Part shown: positions 54,860-64,000 of the stretch, one piece after another
Position numbering within the stretch: position 1 is the first letter of the stretch
Layout: each line of letters starts with the position of its first letter
Assembly (NCBI GenBank): GCA_021292165.1
Contig: CM037878.1
Coordinates: 289,712,971-289,776,970 of the forward strand
Length of the DNA stretch: 64,000 nucleotides
Origin: Shinisaurus crocodilurus
Taxonomy: Eukaryota; Chordata; Lepidosauria; Squamata; Shinisauridae
Direction of reading: 5' to 3'
The notes under the pieces: model-generated
The model's database searches: none
The model's input: only the letters and a program-made list of their open reading frames with translations
What the model was told of the DNA's origin: nothing
Made by a program: the position numbers and the translations under genes

Positions 54860-56375
54860 CTTAAGTCCCTTTAAGAATCTTTCTGTAATTGGATGGGAGA
54901 ACACAGTATGACCTTGAATCCGACAGCGAAACACAGACAAAGCTGCTAAATAAACTCAAAGAGATGGCAAGGCAAGTCCTTTGTTCCAAAGCATCAAGTG
55001 GAATTGAAGAATGTGCTGAAGAGAACAGGAGACGGGGTCGACCGAAACAGAACTGGCATTTATCTGAAATGCCCACCATTTAAAGGCATATGGCCAGTGG
55101 GTACTGGGCTTTTGGCTACTTCTAAGACCTGCTTCACATCCGCCAAGATGGGTGAGAGCGTCAAATCCACCAGGGTGTGAGCCAGAGGGATGATAAATCC
55201 AGATGCCAAACACAGCCATTTTGTTGGGTCAGGAGGGATAGCAGGTTGGATAATGCAAGTCTTACTCCCTTCGACAGGGCCAGTAAGGTGGTAAACCATG
55301 GTTGTCTGGGTCAAGATAATGCCCAATCCGTCCCGCCGAATCTTTACCGGTATGCCTGTGATAAGTGGGATTGGAGGGAAAACTGAGTCCCATCGATACA
55401 GGAAGACATTGCCCAGTGAGAAGCAATTGTGGCTTGCTCTGCTGCAAAACAGGTTGCCCTGGGTATTTTTGTTGGTGGCAAAGAGGTTAATCTGTGGAGC
55501 ACCCCATTGTTGAAAAAGACTGCACTACTGACTGGTTTAGCATCCATTCATGCAAAGTCTGATCTGATTGGCTTAAGGCATCACCTAATGTGTTGTCCGT
55601 CCCCACTAGGTGGATTGCAAGCATGTCAACACATCAGGTGATGGCGCAGCCCCAGTGGTCTAAAGTGAGCCATAGCAGAGTTCTAAGACCTGGTACCTCT
55701 TGTTTGTTTATATACCAAACAGTGGCAGTGCTGTCCATAGTGACCTGCACGTCTCTGTTGTGAACAATGGCTTCGAAGACAATCAATGCCTTCTAAACAC
55801 ATAGCAGTTAGAGGGCACTGATGTGATATTTTTTCTCCCATGAAGACCATCAACCATGGACTTGGAATGGACCACAATATGCCCCCCAACCCAGGTCTAA
55901 GGCATCAGTGGTTACTATCCGAGATGGTTGGCTCTGTCAGAAGGGGAAGCCTCGACAAAGGTGGAATAGAATTGTCTACTAATAGAAGGAACAATGGACT
56001 GAGCTGGGTGGCAGAAGTCATGTCCGAGACAAGTCCCATTCTGAGTGGAAGGCAGTGAGGAACCATGCCTGGAGCTTTTGCATTCTAAGTCATGCAAAGG
56101 AGGTAACAGTGGTGGTTACTGCCATAAGACCAAGCAGAATAGCAGAAACAGAGACCAAAGTTCAGGACATGACATAGCTAGTCATTGACATATGGGTGCG
56201 AGCCCTTTCTAGGGACAGGAACGCTCTGGCTTGTTCCAAGACCAAGATGGCTCTGATGTACCAACCACTCGGAATCGGTACAAGGTGGGATTTGGGTAAG
56301 TTGACAGAGAGGCCTACATGTGAAAGAAGAGTAGAGTGAAGCTGGGCATGGGATCATCTCTTCTGTCATGTCTCC
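54860..56375 (-). pseudogene. DIRS RT/RNase H region (copy B), degenerate
   Basis: Read right to left: RMQKLQAWFLTAFHS-like segment near 56060, WGGILWSIPSP near 55870 (RNase H start region), then QINLFATNKNTQGNLFCSRA near 55440-55500, DSVFPPIPLI near 55380 and KIRRDG near 55335. This chain links RNase H to the downstream region in DIRS polyproteins. The reverse transcriptase palm itself is mostly missing or beyond the truncation. Multiple frame changes. Confidence 0.72.
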
Positions 56376-56379
56376 CCTT

Positions 56380-56670
56380 ACTCATCTTTTTTCCCCCCTA
56401 AACTAAAAAGTTCAAGATGTTGTAAACTTTTCTCAGAGGGAAGTAGCTCCAGCCCTCTAACCACTTTGGCTGCCCTTTTCCAAGGTCTACAATATATTTT
56501 TTGAGGTGTGGCTACCAGAACTGTACACAGTATTCCAGGTGTGATTGCACCATTGATTTTTATAATGCTGGCAGAGGAGGAATGGAACACCCTATCCCTG
56601 TGCAGCCGTGCCCAACATAAATCTATCACTCTCCATCCCTCTTCTGCCAACCCCAGCAAGGTAGTGAAAT
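56380..56670 (-). pseudogene. CR1/L3-like ORF2 C-terminal fragment
   Basis: The minus frame of 93 codons includes YCRPWKRAAKVVRGLELLPS and SLQHLELFSLG, the C-terminal CR1 layout (QRRA..VRGL...LFSL). Diverged from the 58.7-kb subfamily. Confidence 0.7.
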
Positions 56671-56761
56671 TATTTGCAGGCCAGTAACTTTTGGGGGCTT
56701 ATTTCCAAGGCTGGTATAAAAGCAATAGGATAGTGGCAGTTTTATATTCAATCCTTTTCCT

Positions 56762-56893
56762 AATTATCATCCCTGCACTCAAGTTCTGCTTGTGGGCTTC
56801 CCATAAACATCTGGTTAGACACCGTGGATAACAGAATGTATGACTAGGTAGGTCTTTGGTCTGATCCAACAGGGGCTCTTCTTATGTTCTGAG
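56762..56893 (+). mobile_element. CR1/L3-like LINE 3' end
   Basis: 'ctgcttgtgggcttcccata', 'ggtctttggtctgatccaac', 'cttcttatgttct'. Diverged. Confidence 0.75.
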
Positions 56894-57319
56894 AGGGAAG
56901 CTCCCATGGGGGCAGATCTGGGGCACTAAAACTCCAGGGCAATTTTAGTGGGCAAACTTATTTCATTATCAGCTCCACATTATAATATGCTAAAGACTAC
57001 TCTTAGTAGACTTCTAAGTTAAGATACAAGACATCAGCTTAATTTGCCTTTGAGGATTGCTAGGAGAGCATTATCATCTCTGATATAAAGGGCTGGAGGA
57101 ATCTCTTATTCATACTTGACGACAATTATCATTTTGTTCCCTTGGGCTTAGTTCTGCTGTGATTTGCTAATGCACTCAGATGTGACATTAATGATGTGAT
57201 ACAGATTCCGAAATTAACAGCAATTCTGCAGACAAAGCCTTGTGCAATAAGTCCACGGGCCTACATAATAATGAAGTTTATTAAAAATGTACGAGGTGGA
57301 ATTATATCTCTTAAAACTT

Positions 57320-57440
57320 TTAAAACACATTCATGTCCTACTTGTGGGTTTCCCATTGGGGCATCTGGCTGGCCAAATATGTGAACAGAATGCTGGACTA
57401 GAGAGGCCTTTGATTAAGAACATAAGAAGGGCCATGCTAA
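57320..57440 (+). mobile_element. CR1/L3-like LINE 3' end
   Basis: 'tcctacttgtgggtttccca', 'gaacagaatgctggactaga', followed by 'aagaacataagaagggcca', which looks like the start of a reversed copy of the same tip. Confidence 0.75.
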
Positions 57441-58554
57441 GTACAAAGGGGTATCTTATTCTGATCCCAATTGCCCCACCTTCAGAGATGCTTCATAGGC
57501 AATCACGTGGGGGTGGGGAGAGAACTGAGCAGGAATGACCCTGGGGGAGGAGGGGGAAGACCCTGGGAGAAGCTGGTATCCCTGCCAAAGGTCATGGTGA
57601 TAACATTCTCATTTAGGCCTCTGGGAAACTGTGCTTGCTTCTCTGAGCCATCACAATTCCCCTTGTTCTCTATAGGCCACAGTGTCTGTGCACTACGCTC
57701 CACTGCTAGGACATCCCCCTGGTGGCACAAGGGACTCACATATATGTAACCAGAGGTCCACTGTTCCACTCGACTCGCCATGGTAAGTGTTCCATCACCC
57801 ACAGGCAAACGTAACAAGAGGAGCCCAGTGCCTACTCCCAGCTTGGAGATGGGGGGTGGTGCATGGATATTCCCTGCAGTTACAGCGCAATTTCCAGTGC
57901 GAACTGACCTGATCCACACATCCTGGACTACGATGCATATAGGAACTTAGGTTATCCACTGGCTTTTGCGCTTCCTGGATGCTCCATTGTAGTTAAATCA
58001 GCTCAAAAATGTATCAAAATATGTTTAAAACTGCATACTTGGGAGAGAAAATTTATTTAAAAATACATTAAAATAGATATTTAAATGCAATTTTTGTGCA
58101 TTTTTTAAAATCACAGATTATTGTGGAAACAGGTCAGAATGGATTTATTGGTCAACACATATATGAAAGTGACATGGGCCAGAAACTAACCAGTTTGCCC
58201 ATCCCTAGTTCTGACCCACCACTTGTTTGTTTGCATGAGTAGGTGATGGATTACACTCCTACCTTGCCTTCTCCCAGTTTAGACTCTGAGAATGCCCACA
58301 AAGATAGAAAAACTTAGAACAGATAGCTAGATATTACGATCAACCACTATCAACAATATCAGATATTCATAAAGGCAGATTAGAAAACAAACCCATCCAA
58401 GCTATGCAATTCCTTGCAACATGCTAAACCTATATTCTCTGCATTAGTACATGACAGGACCAAGTTCCAACAGTGGGACGTTTCCTAAGGATTGCACTAA
58501 CCCATGATTAGTGTGAAGTGTACCAACAGCAAAGCATCACAAAACATTAAGATC
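57441..58554. other. Unassigned stretch
   Basis: A 138-codon minus frame (57503-57919) has no recognised domain. 58490-58540 has CCCATGATTAGTGTG, a MITE-like word. Nothing else. Confidence 0.35.
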
Positions 58555-58650
58555 ACGAGAATACTAAACTGGATCAGACCAATGGCTTATCTATGCCTCT
58601 GGCAAGCCCACAAGTAGGACATGAGGGCAATGGCCCTCTCCCACTGTGGA
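58555..58650 (-). mobile_element. CR1/L3-like LINE 3' tip
   Basis: 'ctggatcagaccaatggctt' and 'cccacaagtaggacatgagg'. Confidence 0.75.
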
Positions 58651-58672
58651 TGGACATGAGGGAAATGGCCCT

Positions 58673-59182
58673 CGTTTAACAGGGATAAATGCCAAGTGCT
58701 GCACCTAGGGAGAGGAAACCAAATGCAGAGTTACAGAATGGGGGACACTTGGCTCAACAATACTACAAGTGAGAAGGATCTTGGAATTGTGGTAGATCAC
58801 AAACTGAATATGAGCCAGCAATGCGACGTGGCTGCAAAGAAGGCAAATGCAATTTTGGGCTGTATTAATAGAAGTATAGCTTCCAAATCGCGGGAAGTGA
58901 TAATTCCCCTTTACTCGGCACTGGTTAGGCCTCATCTTGAGTACTGCGTCCAGTTCTGGGCACCTCACTTTAAGAAGGACATAGACAAACTGGAGAGGGT
59001 TCAGAGGAGGGCAACAAGGATGATAAAGGGACTGGAAACAAGGCCCTATGAGGAGAGACTGAAAGAACTGGGCATGTTTAGCCTTCCGAAGAGGAGACTG
59101 AGGGGAGATATGATCGCACTCTTCCAGTATTTGAAGGGATGTCACACAGAGGAGGGCAAAGATCTCTTCTCGTTCATCCCAG
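58673..59182 (+). pseudogene. CR1 LINE reverse transcriptase C-terminal segment, open 177 codons
   Basis: The frame 58696-59229 reads [60 protein letters not shown] and [20 protein letters not shown]. It is nearly the same as 3480-3990 and lacks any internal stop. Both ends are truncated (no 5' palm, no 3' tail), so this is a recombination or deletion remnant of a young CR1. Confidence 0.93.
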
Positions 59183-59194
59183 GGACAGGTATTC

Positions 59195-59540
59195 CAGGCA
59201 TGCTGCCTGCGAACCTGGAGGTAGCATAGATCCCTCATGACTAGTAGCCATTGACAGCCTTATTGAACTAATCCCCTTTTAAAGCCATCTAAACTGGTGG
59301 CCATCACCACACTTTGCGATAGCAAATGCCACAATTTAGCTATGCTGTGTGTGAAGTAGTACTTCCTTCTGTCTTTCCTGAATCTCCAACCATTCAACTT
59401 CACTGGTTGACACTGGGTTTGAGTGCAAGAGAGAAAGATTTCTCTGTACCCTCTATGCATATTATAAATCTCCACCATGTCCCTTTTTTCTAAACTAAAA
59501 AGCTCCAAATGTTGTAACTTCTCCTCATGAGGGAATTGCT
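59195..59540 (-). pseudogene. CR1/L3-like LINE ORF2 end and 3' region
   Basis: The minus frame 59260-59508 gives MELFSLEKRDMVEIYNMHRG and RFRKDRRKYYFTHSIAKLW, the C-terminal phrases of the CR1/L3-like family also seen at 15.7 kb. It is followed toward the left by its 3' region 'ggtggccatcaccac'. Confidence 0.85.
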
Positions 59541-60198
59541 CCCCTAGTCACATCATGTTGTTACAGAAGTGTTAAATATTACAAACACAGCATAACAAAA
59601 TGTTCATCTGAACTATCAGCTAATGTAGATACCATACATTCATTTTTTAAATGGTCACTAATCTGAGGTTGCATTCATCTTTTTATAGATGATGAATGAA
59701 ATTATTCTACAAGGGATTACTTAGGGTTCTCCAAAGATAGCAAAACTAGAATGATATGGAAAATTGGTGATTGGTATTTAATTATTTGAAGCAATATAAT
59801 TTAATTCATATGGATAATCTGTTACTTGAATCTAATATAAACTTTAAGATTTTGAAAATTCTGTTACCTATACTGATTACTACCTGTAATATATTCATGC
59901 TATTTTTTGTATGCTGTAAAATATTACACAATACAAGTGGGTTGACAAATGCATCACTCTATTATTAAACTGGATGTTTGTGTGCATCAGCAAAATCTAC
60001 CCTGAGGTGCCTGTATAACAAAGCAAGCCTTAGGATCAGGCCATTCGTTTTTAAATTTAAGTATGCCTTCTTAATTGGACTGTGGATCAATTAACTGGTT
60101 TGAGGCTTTACATGACTACAGTGTCCAGGTTCCAAAAGATAAAAACAGAGTGCTGATTAAGATATCAAGATAAGCAGGCAAAGTCCTGCAGGTTACAG
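59541..60198. other. Unassigned AT-rich stretch
   Basis: Nothing recognised. Confidence 0.35.
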
Positions 60199-60334
60199 CA
60201 GCCTTCCCCAACCTGGTGCCTTCCCAATGTGTTGGATTACAACTCCCAGGATCCCCCAGTCAGCCATGGCTGGCTAGGGGATGCTGGGAGTTGTAGTCCA
60301 ACACATTGGGAGGGCAACAGGTTGGGGGAGGCTG
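60199..60334. mobile_element. Palindromic hAT-type MITE
   Basis: Arms CAGCCTTCCCCAACCTGGTG and inverse; inner 'gttggattacaactcccag' / 'ctgggagttgtagtccaac'. Flanks ggttacag (60191-60198) and cggtacag (60335-60342) match at six of eight bases. Confidence 0.85.
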
Positions 60335-61775
60335 CGGTACAGAGACAATAAGGCTGAGGATAAGTGTTGATTTGACCAAGTGGTTGGTTCTATTAACCCC
60401 TGGGAACGGAATACTGCTTCAGTTAACTATAATCAGAATCATCATAAGACTTTTAAATTGGTTTGTATAACTCACTACCACCAAACCCCCATTTCAGCGT
60501 TACCCTTGACTGCATGTTTCTAACAAAAGAGCCTTAAACTCAACCAACATTTCAGAAGTATATAAACTTAAGGCAAAATTCATCAAAATACAATACATAA
60601 ATATGGCCTCCAGCACCTGCATACCTCCTCTCCTTCTACAAGCCCACCATCCCCAATCAGTTGAGATAATTCAGGAGGCACTTGCTCAAGGCACCATCTT
60701 CAAGAGAAGGAAGGGCAGTGACGGGGATGAGCACGCCGCTAGGTAATTTTAGACCCTGGATTTAATGGTCCTACGGGGGAGTGGGGGAGCTTTAGACAAC
60801 CATGAGTATTACTTGAGTTGTGAAGCATACAACTACCTAGCAATTCTCTTCTCTCCACACTCCCAGCCATGCCATACTTCACAACTGCTTCTACATCCCT
60901 GATCTGTTAGAACAAACAAAACAAAACCTCTTTGCCAGCCCTTACTTCTTTTTAAAAGCAAAAAACACCACTCTGAGCATGTGTAGTTTCTCATTTTAAA
61001 CTCAGTTAAATCATAGCACCATCACTACAGGAAGAAAATCAAGCTTGCTCATGCCACACGGATGCTCAACAATTTACTTGGGCATAAGCGCCATTTTGTT
61101 GTAGAAAAGGATAATTTATTTTTAATAGCAAAAAAACAATAAAATGAATGTCTGTAACCATGAGCATGCTCGGCTAGCCCACCCGCCCCCAACTATAAAA
61201 TGTTTTGGGGGTTTTTTTAAATTAAGGAGGAGGATGCTGTAAGCATTGCCAACCCTGGCGGGCTTCGGCACACCCATGCTGGCCCAGATGCTGATGCTGG
61301 GCCTGTTTGCCAGTGCCTCGTGCTCTCTGGGTGGTCCTTTGGACCTGGGCTGCAGGGGCCTGGAACTCAGCCCTAAGGTGCAGTCCTAGTTGCACCACTG
61401 TGAGCATGACATCATTAGTAGTGGCTCCAGAGTTATAGATTGTGCTGCAAGATTATACCTAATATTTTCATTCAGGAAGCAGCATAAAGCCCATCCGATC
61501 TGGGAACTTCAGGAGACTGAGGAGTGGTTTTAAACATTTATTGCTGGGTTTTTTGGGGGGGGGGATTTACTTGGGAGTGTTATTTTTATGGTTTCTTATT
61601 ATGTAATTAAGGATTTATTAATAATAATTTTAGGATCTTTTCTCCTGTCATGAGTTGCTTTGCACTTGCAAAAAGGCAAGATACAAGCATTATAAAAGAA
61701 ATAAGAGACTCTACAGTCTGAAGGTTTGCCATTTCTGTGTCAAATATACAACAAAAAAGGGGATGGCATTATCAC
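60335..61775. other. Unassigned stretch
   Basis: A GC-rich patch at 61250-61390 carries a short minus frame without resemblance. Nothing else. Confidence 0.35.
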
Positions 61776-61903
61776 TGTGGAGAAAGCCAACCTAAGCCCC
61801 CTGCCTGACAAACACACACTCACCAAGGAGGGGGGAAGGAGACCAAAGGGGACAAACAACATCTGCATAGAATCACCCCAGGGGGGAAGGCAGGAAGCAT
61901 CAC

Positions 61904-62037
61904 CAGGTTTGTCAATGCTCTCGCATATCAGCCCCATCTACATAAGACTTGAATACCTCTCCAGAGCAGACAGGTTTGTCAATGCTCTCGCATATCAGCC
62001 CCATCTACATAAGACTTGAATACCTCTCCAGAGCAGA
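61904..62037 (+). repeat. 67-bp perfect tandem duplication in LTR U3
   Basis: Units 61904-61970 and 61971-62037 are identical by eye, starting caggtttgtcaatgctctcg. Located upstream of the TATA box, where retroviral enhancers commonly duplicate. Confidence 0.95.
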
Positions 62038-62224
62038 CACTTTGGCACCCCTAGGAAATGGCCACTCAACACCATAGGATGGGACCATTAAACAAGTGGC
62101 TTCAAAGGGACCCCATCCCACGGGGGGGGGGGGGGCGTCACCCCACCTGACCCAAAAGGCCGCCCCTCAGGGAGGGTGTCAACCCACCTGATCACGGAGG
62201 AAAGGGCTACCTGAAACACCAAGG

Positions 62225-62231
62225 TATAAAA
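62225..62231 (+). promoter_or_regulatory. LTR TATA box
   Basis: TATAAAA, about 413 bp before AATAAA, giving a plausible R region between them. Confidence 0.6.
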
Positions 62232-62351
62232 CACCCTGCGCAAGGGAACTGGTTGTTGTTCAGCAATCTTGCCCATGCCTGGGGTAAGGGAACGAAGGAT
62301 CGGCAACCCCGGGTAGCAGCACCAGGCACGCTCCACCTAGCTGGAATCACT

Positions 62352-62525
62352 GGCCGCTTGGGTTGACCGGACCCCCAGGAAACCAAGCTGAAATCGCTCA
62401 CAAGCCGCTTGGGTAGACCGGGCCCCCGCCGGGAACCCAGTTAGCCGCTTGGGTAGACCGGGCCTCCGTCGGGAACCCAGCTAGCCGTGTGCGGTTGACC
62501 GGGCCTCTGCCGGGGCCCGAGCTGA
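62352..62525 (+). repeat. 40-bp GC-rich tandem array, four units
   Basis: Units near 62352, 62404, 62444 and 62484, each starting GCCGCTTGGGT(A/T)GACCGG (last unit diverged). The exact period is 40 bp between units 2, 3 and 4. Lies between the TATA box and polyadenylation signal of the LTR. Confidence 0.92.
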
Positions 62526-62637
62526 ACTAACTAACTGAGAGCCCTGAACTCACGGTGTCCTTGAGGCTTGTTACTTTGTACCGTACTGATAAGCTGTATT
62601 GCTGGCATGGGTCTGAGTTTGGAAAGGTAATTTTGTA

Positions 62638-62643
62638 AATAAA
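62638..62643 (+). terminator. LTR polyadenylation signal
   Basis: AATAAA followed by a T/G-containing stretch ('cctgttttctaaaagata'). Confidence 0.6.
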
Positions 62644-62801
62644 CCTGTTTTCTAAAAGATACTTTTGTGGCTATAAGTTATCCCTTCGTTCTGGGCTAAG
62701 GGTGAGGCGCTGGGGACCTCGGAGAAGGCCCGCCCCAGGACTCGCTACCCCTTAGCATTGAACCCGCGCAGAAAACCAGGTTGTCGGTCTTCCACTATCA
62801 T

Positions 62802-63485
62802 GCTATCGTGGGTGCTGCTGTTATTTTTCTTATATTTGGGATATCATTTTGATGGCAGCGTTTTGTATTTTAGATGTATTATTGTACATTCATTATTATT
62901 TTCAACAGCTGCTCTGAGAGGCCTATTTTTGGACTAAAAAGCGGGAGATAAATTTAAGTAACACATTAAAATCTAGCCTAAAATTCTTCTTTGAAGACAA
63001 CTGCTGTTTATTATGATTATTCCCCATATGTCAGTACCTTATCACGTTTCATTTTCAAGTTATATTTTGTACAAGGTTTTGAATTTTGATATACAAAGAC
63101 CAGAACATGGAATTTTTAAAGTGTCCTCAGGATTCCTTTGCCAGAAAGCCTACTCATTAGAATAGATCTGAAACAAGTGTCCCACTGATCCTATTCTCAA
63201 ACCATTTTCCTCACCAGTCTATCCTTGACGTCCTCCACTATTCCTGCTTTGAAATGCTGCTACATGCTAACTGCACAGGCTTATTATTCATGGCTCTCTA
63301 GAGGACACTTCTAATACATCTTTGTTATTGCAATGATTCAAAGAGGGGAGAGGAACAACAGCATATGTCAAAACAAAGGTTAGTGTGATCATCTCGAAAG
63401 TTTATTGGCTCTTCAGTAAAAAGAAGCGATAGAGGTTATGCTGTCAAATGAAGCAACAAGGTATTTCCCCCACATCTGGCCCAGG
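62802..63485. other. Unassigned stretch
   Basis: 62840-62960 may contain a decayed L2 3' end ('gctgctctgagaggcctatt', 'aaagcgggagataaattt'). Otherwise nothing. Confidence 0.4.
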
Positions 63486-63493
63486 CTCTATAC

Positions 63494-63610
63494 CAGTGTT
63501 CTCCAACCTTGGGTCGCCAGATGTTTTTGGCCTACAACTCCCAGCATGGCTGGGGCATGCTGGGAGTTGTAGGCCAAAAACATCTGGCGACCCAAGGTTG
63601 GAGAACACTG
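63494..63610. mobile_element. Palindromic hAT-type MITE with perfect 8-bp target duplication
   Basis: 117 bp, arms about 53 bp and essentially perfect: CAGTGTTCTCCAACCTTGGG and its inverse. CTCTATAC flanks both sides exactly (63486-63493, 63611-63618). The youngest member of this family in the window. Confidence 0.95.
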
Positions 63611-63618
63611 CTCTATAC

Positions 63619-64000
63619 TATCAAGAACCCCAACAGCCTTCTTGCAATGCCAACTGCCTTGGCTGAAGTATGGCCCCCACTTCTAGCAGGACCTGTGCCA
63701 GCTGGAGTGCGGGGGGGGGGGGACAGGATGCTGCGACTGAAGATCCACTCTCCCAGCTGCAAACTAGCCCCGATTTCACATTGGGGTCTAACACTTCATT
63801 TGGGAGGTTAATAAAAGGTTACTGCAAAGCTTACTGTGGCTGACTTTGCACTCTTCCTGATCTTGGCAAGCTTTGTGAAAAAAAATATTTTGATAATTAG
63901 CATCCTGCTATCTGCATTGTTTGGGTTTAATTCCCAAGAACTGATTAATGATGTCTCATTCTCAAGGCATGTTTCCGTAGTTGCAAGGGGGGCGGGGGGG
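63619..64000. other. Unassigned stretch at window edge
   Basis: Two G-runs (about 63709-63722 and 63983-64000) are visible; no gene. Confidence 0.4.

Larger units (their letters stand above)
53487..56375 (-). mobile_element. DIRS-like tyrosine-recombinase retrotransposon, copy B (left end missing)
   Basis: Second DIRS copy, same strand as copy A and homologous to it across the right terminal repeat, internal complementary region and recombinase. Unlike copy A it keeps the RT/RNase H side (about 54860-56375). It is interrupted at 54084-54326 by duplicated DNA and truncated at about 56375 next to a CR1 fragment, so the left repeat is absent. Frameshifts and stops occur throughout. Confidence 0.85.
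61776..62796 (+). mobile_element. Probable solo LTR of an endogenous retrovirus-like element
   Basis: A 1021-bp unit with retroviral LTR layout: TGTGGAGAAAG start, CTTCCACT end (inverted partner GTGGAAG; the expected final CA reads CT). The TATA box TATAAAA is at 62225-62231 and the polyadenylation signal AATAAA at 62638-62643. Flanks ATCAC (61771-61775) and ATCAT (62797-62801) look like a 5-bp target duplication with one change. GC content is higher than in neighbours. No gag, pol or env and no primer-binding site follow, so it is a solo LTR. Boundaries are inferred from the inverted ends and flanks. Confidence 0.65.

Noticed and set aside
57503..57919. 138-codon minus-strand frame
   Set aside because: No family resemblance or splice context; composition suggests chance.
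62352..62525. CRISPR-like array
   Set aside because: The units are contiguous without unique spacers, inside an LTR of a eukaryotic genome.

Overview
The window reads as non-coding DNA from a vertebrate nuclear genome, most likely a squamate reptile. This is inferred from repeat content: CR1 and L2 LINEs, L1 and RTE pieces, a tRNA-derived SINE with an (AATA)n tail, a 5S rRNA-derived SINE, palindromic MITEs and DIRS retrotransposons occur together. I see no bacterial operon, CRISPR array, rRNA gene or working tRNA gene. I found no complete host protein gene. The only host-gene candidate is one 98-bp exon-like segment on the minus strand (26527-26624), which would make much of the window intronic or intergenic DNA.

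Layout. 1-5 kb: LINE fragments (L2-type, CR1-type) and a frameshifted CR1 reverse-transcriptase copy (2523-4273). 7-9 kb: MITEs. 9.3-12.8 kb: a DIRS-like tyrosine-recombinase retrotransposon on the minus strand with inverted terminal repeats and an internal complementary region, broken by a tRNA SINE, a 5S SINE and an L2. 13-17 kb: MITEs, SINEs and nested CR1/L2 pieces. 17.0-17.74 kb: an unusual element bounded by (CA)n and (TG)n. 18-33 kb: mostly unannotatable sequence with scattered MITEs, SINEs, L1 and CR1/L2 pieces and the candidate exon. 33.2-34.8 kb: an L2 with a largely readable reverse transcriptase. 36.9-41.7 kb: a nested pile of RTE, CR1, L2, tRNA SINE and L1 pieces. 44.0-45.2 kb: a 5'-truncated L1 with clear target-site duplications. 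49-50 kb: CR1 with a nested CR1 tip. 50.3-54.3 kb: a TTAA-flanked foldback MITE and a recent inverted duplication. 53.5-56.4 kb: a second DIRS copy (minus). 56-59.5 kb: CR1 pieces. 61.8-62.8 kb: a probable solo LTR with two tandem arrays. 63.5 kb: a palindromic MITE with a perfect 8-bp duplication.

The elements relate as parasites and hosts of one another. The tRNA SINE carries the same 3' tail as local L2 copies. The 5S SINE carries a CR1-type 3' end. L2 3' ends keep a base-paired terminal hairpin whose stem covaries. All open frames longer than about 100 codons that I could identify are transposon relics or antisense shadows; none looks intact. Boundaries of degenerate repeats are approximate, usually within 10-40 bases.
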